IMG/VR virus record: IMGVR_UViG_3300024982_000009
Location: 1 to 36,987 of that record
DNA: 36,987 nucleotides
From: a virus
Direction: 5' to 3' (one strand)
Shown piece by piece: positions 30,877 to 36,987 of this stretch. Made by a program: the position numbers and the translations under genes. Position 1 is the first letter of the stretch. Every line of letters starts with the position of its first letter. The notes beneath the pieces were generated by a model. It was given only the letters and a program-made list of their open reading frames with translations. It was not told the DNA's origin and did not search any database.

Positions 30877-32560
30877 GCCCATCGAAATTCAAGACGTCCG
30901 CAACTGGCATGAGTTTGAAAAAGAGCTGGCCCTGCTCGGCGAGCAGATCCGCAATCAAATCGAGCTGGAGTGCGCCGCGTTTGCTACCGACCCCGCTGAA
31001 AGCACCCTTAGACGCGACAAAGCTAAGGTTGACTATGGCTTCTTTTGCAAAACCTACTTTCCGCATTACGTACCGACGGCGCATTTCAGCCTGTTTCACC
31101 AGTTTATTTTTGAGCGTTTCCCGGCGATTGTAGACGGTGCCGCTGACGGTCGCGAGGTACATCAAGCGCCGCGTGGCGAAGCTAAGTCCACTTACGAAAC
31201 CCAGCTGGGCAGCTTGTGGTGCATTGTCACCGGTCGTAAGCACATGATCGGCATCATCATGAACACGGAAGAACAGGCGGCGGAGATGCTGGAAAGTATT
31301 AAAGCCGAGCTGGACACCAACCCGCGCCTGGCGATGGACTTTCCGGACGCTTGCGGTCGTGGGCGCGTGTGGCAAGCCACCACGGCCATCACTGCCAACA
31401 ATATCAAAATCCGTATTGGCGGTACCGGCAAAAAAATCCGTGGGATGAAGCACGGCCCGCACCGGCCTGACTTGATCTTCCTGGACGATCTTGAAAACGA
31501 TGAGAACGTTAAGGACAAAACCCAACGCGACAAGGTGCAAAAGTATGTGCTGAGCGCGGTGCTGGGCTTGGCCGGGCCGCAAGGCGGGATGGACGTGTTT
31601 TGGGTCGGTACCAGCTTGCATTATGACGCGGCCATCAATCGGGTGAGCCGTGCACCGGGCTGGCGGCGTCGGGTGTTTAGGTCAATTATGACGTGGCCTG
31701 ACAACATGGCGCTGTGGGAGCAATGGGAGACCCTCTATACCCGTGGCGGTGACGATGACGAAAAAGCGGCGCACGAAGCCGAGGCGCTGGCGTTTTACAC
31801 CAAGCACAAAGCTAAGATGGACGCGGGCGCGGTGTGCAGCTGGCCGGAGGTGCGTCCGCTGTACCGGTTGATGTGCATGCGCGCGGTCAATCACGACAGT
31901 TTTAGCCAAGAGCAGCAAAACGAGGCGGGCAACGACGAAAACGCGCCGTTTAAAGGCATTGTTTTTTGGGTTAATAGGTTGTCGGATTGGGTTTTTTTCG
32001 GTGCGATTGATCCGTCCCTAGGCAAAAAAGGCACGGTCAAAGGCGACCCGTCGGCCATTTTAGTCGGTGGTTTGGATCGTAAAAACATGGTTTTGGACGT
32101 TGTTGAGGCTGACATCTGCCGTCGCGTGCCTGATTTAATCATCAGCCGGGCAATTGATTTGCAGGCTGAATACAACTGCGTAGCGTGGTCTGTTGAGGCG
32201 GTGCAGTTTCAATATTTTATGTATACCGAGCTCATCAAGCTGGCGGCGCGGCGCAGCATCGCGTTTCCAGGGATTCCGGACACGCCTAATACGGATAAAT
32301 CGTTGAGGATATCCAGCCTACAGCCGCACATAGCCAATGGCCTGATTAGATTACATCGCAATCAAAGCACGTTGATCGAGCAACTAAAATTTTACCCCGA
32401 GGCCGACCACGACGACGGCCCGGACGCCCTAGAAATGCTATGGCGTCTAGCTCAGCAGTTTGCTGGTGATTGGGCATATACATCGGCTGGTAATAGCCGC
32501 AACAAACGGCGCTCGACGAGTCGTCGAAGTGCATATGATGAGGATTGGGATGATGATTGA
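30869..32560 (+). CDS. Large terminase subunit (Mu gp28 family)
   Basis: A 563-residue packaging motor. Walker A-like APRGEAKST is at about 100-108, Walker B LIFLDD at 202-207. The RNase H-type nuclease domain starts near Asp381 (AIDPSLGKKG) with a late DGPDAL. The start at ATG 30869 overlaps the previous gene; longer forms run over it. The acidic tail (DEDWDDD) overlaps the start of the interrupted gene downstream. Confidence 0.95.
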   Translation: MAEPIEIQDVRNWHEFEKELALLGEQIRNQIELECAAFATDPAESTLRRDKAKVDYGFFCKTYFPHYVPTAHFSLFHQFIFERFPAIVDGAADGREVHQAPRGEAKSTYETQLGSLWCIVTGRKHMIGIIMNTEEQAAEMLESIKAELDTNPRLAMDFPDACGRGRVWQATTAITANNIKIRIGGTGKKIRGMKHGPHRPDLIFLDDLENDENVKDKTQRDKVQKYVLSAVLGLAGPQGGMDVFWVGTSLHYDAAINRVSRAPGWRRRVFRSIMTWPDNMALWEQWETLYTRGGDDDEKAAHEAEALAFYTKHKAKMDAGAVCSWPEVRPLYRLMCMRAVNHDSFSQEQQNEAGNDENAPFKGIVFWVNRLSDWVFFGAIDPSLGKKGTVKGDPSAILVGGLDRKNMVLDVVEADICRRVPDLIISRAIDLQAEYNCVAWSVEAVQFQYFMYTELIKLAARRSIAFPGIPDTPNTDKSLRISSLQPHIANGLIRLHRNQSTLIEQLKFYPEADHDDGPDALEMLWRLAQQFAGDWAYTSAGNSRNKRRSTSRRSAYDEDWDDD

Positions 32561-32852
32561 TATACGCCCTATTGGTGATAATTGGTATGAGCTCTACGGC
32601 CGGGGAAGCACCGTCGAATATAACACTAGCTAGACACCAACCGCACAGTTGGAGGTTGATCGTTCGCCTCTGGAGACTGTCTACCGACATATTGATGGCT
32701 ACAAGTGCATTGCCAAAATTAACGGTGTCGGGGAAAAGTCGTTTTTTTACAGTGATTTTGGCTATGTAAATGCGTTTTCAAACGCTAAATCATTTGTGGA
32801 TAGTTTTTTTAGCGATAAAAAATTGCAAGCTGACATTTTTCTTGAGGAATAA
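32553..32852 (+). pseudogene. Small gene interrupted by an in-frame TAG
   Basis: From ATG 32553 (MIDIRPIGDNWYELYGRG) the frame runs 26 codons to a TAG at 32631-32633. It then continues in the same frame without a further stop to 32852, ending directly before the portal ATG. The second part (QLEVDRSPLETVYRHIDGYKCIAKINGVG onward) has normal protein composition. Without the TAG it would be 99 residues. Either a nonsense mutation inactivated it, or the amber is read through. A TTG at 32649 could restart, but has no clear ribosome site. Function unknown. Confidence 0.6.
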
Positions 32853-34394
32853 ATGATTAAACAAGCCAAAGCCGCCCTAGCCAAACTCACCCAGGTCAGC
32901 AAAAAAGGCCTGGACTCCCTGCAAGCCGGGGCACGATCCACGCAAAGCACATCGCTTAATTATCTCAGCGTCAACACGCTTGACCCCACGCGGCTAGCGG
33001 CCGCCTTTGCGCAAGCCGATCAGGGCAACATCACCGACCAGGCCACGTTGTTTGAGTTGGTCGAGGAGCAAGACCCGCACATATTTAGTGAGCTGGGCAA
33101 GCGGCGCCGCGCGGTGACCGGCTTAGGCTGGCAATTGCACCCGCGTGATGATGCCAATCAAGCCGAGATTGATCGTACCCAAGAGCTAACCGACATGCTC
33201 AACAACATCCCGCGTTTTGAGGATGCGCAATACGATTTAACCGATGCCATCGGCAAGGGTTTATCCATTTTGGAGTTTGACTGGCAAACCGGCAGCGAGT
33301 GGTTGCCCAAAGCGCTCAACTGGGTACCACAACGGGATTTCAAAATTGATATAAAAACCGGCGAGTTGATGTATTTAAAGAACAGCCTGCCGGAGCCGCT
33401 ACGCGAGTGGGGTTGGGTGGTGCATGAGCATCGGGCCAAGTCCGGCTATATCGAGCAAGCCGCGTTGTTTAGGGTGCTGGCCTGGACCTATGCTTATAAA
33501 GCCTACAACATCCGCGACATGCAGCGGTTTTTAGAGGTGTATGGATTACCGTTACGCTTGGGTAAATATCCAAGCGGCATCGGCAAAAACGAGCGCGATC
33601 AACTATTAAGAGCAGTGCGCAACATCGGCAATGACGGCGCGGGCATTGTGCCCAGCACGATGACGATTGATTTTGTCAGCGCGCAAGCCGGTAAAGTGGA
33701 CGATTTTTTAAACGCTACCGAGTACTGGGAGCGCAAACAATCGCTGGCGATTTTGGGCGGCACACTGACTAGCCAGGCTGACGGAAAAACCAGCACCAAT
33801 GCACTGGGCTTGATCCATGACAAGGTGCGCCGAGAAATTATGCTGCACGATGTGCGGCAGATTGAGCCGACCATCAACAGCCAGATCATCAATCCGATTG
33901 TGTTGTTAAATGGGATGTTTCCGCCAGACCGCATGCCGGTGTTGAAGTACGACACCGCTGAGTCGGTCGATCAAAAAGCCATGGTGGATGTGCTAAAAAT
34001 TGGCGCTGAGCTGGGCATGGAGATCGATGTCGATTGGGCGCATCAATCGTTACAGATTCCGCGCGCGGGTAAAGATGCCAAGATTTTAACGGCGGGCGGT
34101 AAAGCGGTTGTTCCAGCTGCTAATGCTGCATTGACAAGGCTGGCAGCATTGGCGGCGCAAAAGGGCGGCGCTGATGACATTACCGCAGCTTATAGCCAGC
34201 AGCTGGCGGCGCTATGTGTACCGCATGAGCAGGCGCTTATTCAACAGATTGCGGCGTTGGTAGCTGAGGCTGGGTCGTTTGATGAGGCGATTGCCGGGAT
34301 TGAGGCGTTAAAGCTGGACGGTTCGGCATGGGCCGAGTCGGTGGCGTTGGGGTTGGCGGCGGCTAATTTGGCGGGTCGATATGATGAAAATTAA
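32853..34394 (+). CDS. Portal protein (Mu gp29, DUF935)
   Basis: A 513-residue portal. Family signatures include LFELVEEQDPHIFSELGKRRRAVTGLGWQLHP, YDLTDAIGKGLSILEFDW, FRVLAWTYAYKAYNIRDMQRFLEVYGLPLRLGKYP and LAILGGTLTSQADGKTSTNALG. It forms the DNA entry ring of the head. A GAGG ribosome site lies in the end of the interrupted upstream gene. Confidence 0.95.
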   Translation: MIKQAKAALAKLTQVSKKGLDSLQAGARSTQSTSLNYLSVNTLDPTRLAAAFAQADQGNITDQATLFELVEEQDPHIFSELGKRRRAVTGLGWQLHPRDDANQAEIDRTQELTDMLNNIPRFEDAQYDLTDAIGKGLSILEFDWQTGSEWLPKALNWVPQRDFKIDIKTGELMYLKNSLPEPLREWGWVVHEHRAKSGYIEQAALFRVLAWTYAYKAYNIRDMQRFLEVYGLPLRLGKYPSGIGKNERDQLLRAVRNIGNDGAGIVPSTMTIDFVSAQAGKVDDFLNATEYWERKQSLAILGGTLTSQADGKTSTNALGLIHDKVRREIMLHDVRQIEPTINSQIINPIVLLNGMFPPDRMPVLKYDTAESVDQKAMVDVLKIGAELGMEIDVDWAHQSLQIPRAGKDAKILTAGGKAVVPAANAALTRLAALAAQKGGADDITAAYSQQLAALCVPHEQALIQQIAALVAEAGSFDEAIAGIEALKLDGSAWAESVALGLAAANLAGRYDEN

Positions 34395-34614
34395 ACGGTT
34401 ATTTTTTAAATGGTTAACGATAAATTATTTTGTTTTTGTAGTGGCAGGGATTTTGTTATATCCGGTTTTAATTGTTTTAGGCATTTTGGCAACTGCTGTC
34501 GAAGCCGTGTACTTTTTTTGTTCGGAGTTAAAAGACAGCTCATGGGCGATTGATTTATCAAAAAATAATTTCAATAATCTGCATAAGCATCGGTGGAAAA
34601 AGTATGAAAAATGA
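34381..34614 (+). CDS. Small membrane protein inserted after portal
   Basis: A 77-residue protein with a strongly hydrophobic N-terminal half (YFVFVVAGILLYPVLIVLGI, then LATAVEAVYFF), one or two membrane helices, and a basic tail. It overlaps the portal stop by 14 bases. AT-rich and absent from Mu at this junction. Possible superinfection-exclusion or conversion gene; function unknown. Confidence 0.55.
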   Translation: MMKIKRLFFKWLTINYFVFVVAGILLYPVLIVLGILATAVEAVYFFCSELKDSSWAIDLSKNNFNNLHKHRWKKYEK

Positions 34615-34918
34615 CTATACAACTATGACCGATGATGAGTTAACCGACATCAGGCATGCTATTGCAGCAGAGCATCAACGTCGTGCAGCTGAGCCTAAAA
34701 AACCCGTTTTTATAGTCGACGGAATAGCGTACAAAAACTTAGATATCGCGCTGGATAAATTGGTCCATCAAATTGATTATTGCCGTAATTTTGAGGGTGG
34801 AGCAATTAAATATTTGGCAGGCTCAATAGAAAATGAACAGCTTATTTTTGGCCTAACGTTTGAGCATTGGTCAGCAACTGAATACAGCGCCAGACCTGAT
34901 AAAGTTTATGGCTACTAA
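34604..34918 (+). CDS. Hypothetical protein before gpF
   Basis: A 104-residue protein. An N-terminal helix (TMTDDELTDIRHAIAAEHQRRAAE) is followed by a beta-rich part (KPVFIVDGIAYKNLDIALDKLVHQI). The ATG 34604 lies inside the end of the previous gene with GGAAAAAG upstream; its stop overlaps the gpF start. AT-rich insert; no family recognised. Confidence 0.58.
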   Translation: MKNDYTTMTDDELTDIRHAIAAEHQRRAAEPKKPVFIVDGIAYKNLDIALDKLVHQIDYCRNFEGGAIKYLAGSIENEQLIFGLTFEHWSATEYSARPDKVYGY

Positions 34919-36212
34919 CCCCGCCCAACTGCCATTCAAAGAGGCGATCGATTTTTTTAAAAACAAAACCAAATTGCCTACGTCCGGCTGGACTGACATT
35001 TGGCAACAGCAGCACAGTCATGCGTTTGTAGTCGCCGGTGCAGCTCAAGATGCGTTGGTTGAGGATTTTTATAACGCCATTATCCAGGCTAAAACCGTGG
35101 GCAGTGGTTATGAGGAGTTTAAGCAGTCATTTCAAGACATCGCCACCAAGCATGGCTGGTCATATAACGGCGCGCAGGGCTGGCGTAGCCGCATCATCTA
35201 CGATACCAACATCACCCAATCCTATAACGCCGGGCGCTATCAACAAATGATGGCCGTCAAACACTTGCGCCCATTTTGGGAGTACGACCACACCAGTATT
35301 GAGCATCCGCGCCTGGAGCATAAAGCCTGGGATGGGCTTATTTTACCGGCAGACGATCCTTGGTTTGATGTGCATTACCCGCAAAACGCTTGGGGCTGTA
35401 AATGCCGCGTGCGCTCGCTGACCACTACTGAGGCTGAGCAAAAGTGGCAGTTACGCGGTAAATCCGGCCCCGACCAAGCGCCCCCGATCGAGTGGGAAGA
35501 TAAGGTAGTCGGTAAAAACGGCAGCAACCCGCGCACTGTGCAGGTGCCGAAGGGCATTGATCCGGGCTTTGCGTACAATCCCGGCAAGGCGTATTTAGAG
35601 CCGCATACAGTACCGCCGTTGACGGGTTATGGTGGGGTTTTAAAGCAACGTGATAAGCCATGGCCAACTGGATTTAAAGTGCCCGACATGCCAGCACCAA
35701 CTAAAGTATCGCCCAATATTTTATTGCCTTCCGATATCGCTCCGGAAGCTGCCGTCGATGAGTTTTTAAGTATATTTGGTGCGACAGTTGATGAGGGTGT
35801 AGCGTTTGAAGATGCTGCAGGCAGTACATTAGCGATTACAAAAGCATTGTTTCATGATGGTTCCGGGCAGTTTAAGTGGTTGGCAAAAGCCGAAAAATCT
35901 AACCGGATGCAATATGCTAATTTGCTGGCAATGGCTCTAATAGAGCCGGATGAAATTTGGTGGCAGTGGGAGGAAGATCGAGCCTGGTCTGATAAAAACC
36001 CTGAGCAACCGAAGCGCTGGCGATTAAAACGTCGTTATTTACGTGCTTTTGAGGTTAATGGTACTGGGGAGTTTGCTATTTCTGTTTTTGAGTGGGGACG
36101 ATTGGGATGGTTTGGGTCAACTGCATTTATGGCGGAGCCGAGTAGCGCTAAGCAGCGTCTGAAATACTTTGATAAGCAACGGCTAGGTCGGTTGCTGTTT
36201 AAGAAAAAATGA
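34908..36212 (+). CDS. Minor head protein gpF (MuF) with C-terminal PBECR-type nuclease toxin domain
   Basis: A 434-residue two-part protein. Residues about 1-190 are the SPP1 gp7/MuF head morphogenesis domain: RSRIIYDTNITQSYNAGRYQQM, HLRPFWEYDHTSIEHPRLEHKAWDG and the NAWGCKCRVRSL motif. After a Pro-rich linker (FKVPDMPAPTKVSPN), the last 150 residues have the layout of a phage Barnase-EndoU-ColicinE5/D-RelE-like (PBECR) nuclease: LAMALIEPDEIWWQWEED, a basic LKRRYLRAFEV strand, GWFGSTAF, and KYFDKQRLGRLLFKKK. MuF proteins fused to toxins are known polymorphic toxins that can be carried in the head. The start at 34908 overlaps the preceding gene; Mu gpF lacks this domain. Confidence 0.88.
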   Translation: MATNPAQLPFKEAIDFFKNKTKLPTSGWTDIWQQQHSHAFVVAGAAQDALVEDFYNAIIQAKTVGSGYEEFKQSFQDIATKHGWSYNGAQGWRSRIIYDTNITQSYNAGRYQQMMAVKHLRPFWEYDHTSIEHPRLEHKAWDGLILPADDPWFDVHYPQNAWGCKCRVRSLTTTEAEQKWQLRGKSGPDQAPPIEWEDKVVGKNGSNPRTVQVPKGIDPGFAYNPGKAYLEPHTVPPLTGYGGVLKQRDKPWPTGFKVPDMPAPTKVSPNILLPSDIAPEAAVDEFLSIFGATVDEGVAFEDAAGSTLAITKALFHDGSGQFKWLAKAEKSNRMQYANLLAMALIEPDEIWWQWEEDRAWSDKNPEQPKRWRLKRRYLRAFEVNGTGEFAISVFEWGRLGWFGSTAFMAEPSSAKQRLKYFDKQRLGRLLFKKK

Positions 36213-36310
36213 TAGGTTCATCTGTAAAGCCTATCTATGGTTTTGGTTGGGTCTGCCGTACAGTCGGCCTGTCTCCTATCGCCACATTCTTATTATATAG
36301 GCGACATTGA
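36209..36310 (+). CDS. 33-residue coupled ORF between gpF-toxin and gpG
   Basis: ATG 36209 overlaps the gpF stop (ATGA) and the frame ends three bases before the gpG start at 36314, filling the gap exactly. It encodes 33 residues with a hydrophobic middle-to-end segment (VGLSPIATFLLY) and a basic end. It could be a small immunity factor for the gpF toxin domain or only a coupling leader for gpG. No family; too short for a firm call. Confidence 0.4.
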   Translation: MIGSSVKPIYGFGWVCRTVGLSPIATFLLYRRH

Positions 36311-36313
36311 ATT

Positions 36314-36781
36314 ATGCAATTTGAAATCGAATTTAATGATGACCATTTGAATCGCATCATGGATGCGGTTCGCCGGGAAATAGCAACGCCACAAGAGATG
36401 CTGGGCAGTATCGGCGAATCGTTGTTTAACGCTAATCAAAAGCGCCATGATGCAGGCAAAGATCCTGAAGGCAAAGATTGGCAAGAATTGTCGTTAGTAA
36501 CCTTGGCTCAAGGTAAACGCAAAGGCGGGCCACTTAATAAAACAGGTCGTATGCTAGCCAGCTTTCATTATTCAGTTAATGGCGACGATTTGGTATTGGG
36601 ATTTGATGAATCACGAGTTCAAGGCAAGTTGCCTGGTATTCATCATTTTGGTACTGAGCGTAAAGGTCGGCATCCTGGCATCCCAAAACGGGACTTAATT
36701 GGCTTCCCTGATTCTGACAAAAAGATTGTCACTGATGTGACTGTTGATCATTTAACGCGTGTTTTAAATCGCGTTCGTTGA
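36314..36781 (+). CDS. Virion morphogenesis protein gpG (Mu gp31)
   Basis: A 155-residue member of the phage virion morphogenesis family (Mu G/P2 S). Signatures are MLGSIGESLFNANQKRHDAGKDPEGKDWQELS, GPLNKTGRMLASFHYSV, PGIHHFGTERKG and PKRDLIGFP. It acts in tail/head completion. It is the last gene of the rightward late operon, whereas in Mu the protease gpI follows it directly. Confidence 0.93.
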   Translation: MQFEIEFNDDHLNRIMDAVRREIATPQEMLGSIGESLFNANQKRHDAGKDPEGKDWQELSLVTLAQGKRKGGPLNKTGRMLASFHYSVNGDDLVLGFDESRVQGKLPGIHHFGTERKGRHPGIPKRDLIGFPDSDKKIVTDVTVDHLTRVLNRVR

Positions 36782-36799
36782 TCTAATTAATACTGTTTA

Positions 36800-36846
36800 A
36801 ATAGGATTAATACCCCAGTTAGTTAACTAATTAATCCTATTTTTTT
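36800..36846 (+). terminator. Strong intrinsic terminator after gpG
   Basis: AATAGGATTAAT (36800-36811) pairs perfectly with ATTAATCCTATT (36830-36841), followed by a T-run. The loop contains another palindrome (TTAGTTAACTAA). It ends the right late operon about 20 bp after gpG. Confidence 0.88.
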
Positions 36847-36860
36847 CTTATTTTTTTATT

Positions 36861-36890
36861 GTTTATCCCCCAATCTGTCCGGAATTCAAG
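36861..36890. repeat. Right-end repeat, inner copy
   Basis: GTTTATCCC then TGTCCGGAATTCAAG is the inverse of the left-end motif (CTTGAATTCCGGAC followed by ATAAAC). It lies after the terminator and is probably a transposase binding site of the right end. Confidence 0.7.
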
Positions 36891-36939
36891 ATTTTTTTGT
36901 TTATAGCCAAACCCTAGAGTTTTCGGGGCTTCTCGGGTG

Positions 36940-36969
36940 TTTTATCCCTTCCTTCCCTGTCCGGTTTCA
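36940..36969. repeat. Right-end repeat, outer copy and candidate phage end
   Basis: TTTATCCC followed nine bases later by TGTCCGGTTTCA is a diverged inverted copy of the end motif. The CA at 36968-36969 could be the right terminus, pairing with TG at 37. Sequence from 36970 on is C-rich and may be host or still phage. Confidence 0.5.
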
Positions 36970-36987
36970 CCCCCCTCCCTACTCTGG

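Noticed and set aside
30725-31621. 298-codon minus-strand frame over the terminase
   Set aside because: Antisense to the large terminase, His/Arg-rich shadow composition.
32-36974. Five-base target duplication flanking TG(37) and CA(36969)
   Set aside because: GGCTT and CCCCC do not match, and no 5-mer is shared between the two window edges, so no duplication can be claimed.
1-36987. CRISPR arrays, rRNA or tRNA genes
   Set aside because: No regularly spaced repeats, no rRNA-like stretch and no cloverleaf with a CCA-type end were recognised by eye.

Overview
The window is almost entirely one Mu-like transposable bacteriophage (prophage) of about 37 kb. The diagnostic Mu set is present: a DDE transposase (MuA-like) with a MuB-like AAA+ target activator, a Ner-like regulator, Gam, GemA, a Mor-family activator, terminases gp27/gp28, portal gp29, gpF, gpG, protease/scaffold gpI/gpZ, capsid gpT, tail genes gp35 to gp48, and a Com-like zinc-finger protein at one end. 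GC content looks moderate, and a GTAGGGTGGGCAGCGC-type dispersed palindrome lies near 17.58 kb. Together with the protein families this suggests a Gram-negative, probably gammaproteobacterial host; the genus cannot be fixed from the sequence.

Layout: bases 1-116 hold three copies of an end repeat. From 116 to 17332 everything reads leftward (minus strand): a Dam-type methylase and Com, tail fibre genes, baseplate (gp48-gp43), tape measure, frameshifted tail chaperone, an inserted polysaccharide deacetylase, tail tube and sheath, neck/head-completion genes, major capsid, and protease with nested scaffold. From 17608 to 24560 the minus strand carries the compact early operon (Ner, a DUF3102-type protein, transposase, MuB, small genes, Gam, GemA, Mor), closed by an intrinsic terminator at about 18.03 kb. 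A divergent promoter/operator region (24561-24642) separates it from the rightward repressor and an AT-rich immunity/lysogeny block (24643-27150: repressor, secreted protein, soluble protein plus four-helix membrane protein). A converging minus-strand lysis cassette (28747 to 27208: M15 endolysin, small membrane proteins, holin candidate) follows. From 28881 a rightward late operon runs through spanins, terminases, portal, gpF and gpG to a strong terminator and two inverted copies of the end repeat.

The gene order is unlike Mu itself. The late genes are split into two divergent blocks on either side of the early/immunity region: the lysis-packaging-portal-F-G block lies between the repressor and the right end, while protease, capsid, tail and Com-methylase lie at the left. 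The two blocks share a 16-bp palindrome (CTGGAAACGTTTCCAG and a two-base variant) placed 55-65 bp before their first start codons, a good candidate for the operator that keeps the separated operons in step, perhaps through the single Mor-family protein.

The most interesting accessory content is: a polymorphic-toxin-like nuclease domain fused to the C-terminus of gpF, followed by a translationally coupled 33-residue reading frame; a CE4 polysaccharide deacetylase between tail tube and tail chaperone; a two-gene soluble plus four-helix membrane module beside the repressor, resembling lambda RexA/RexB in size and topology; a Com plus Dam-type methylase pair in the position of Mu com-mom; and a hairpin that sequesters the Shine-Dalgarno of the tape measure gene.
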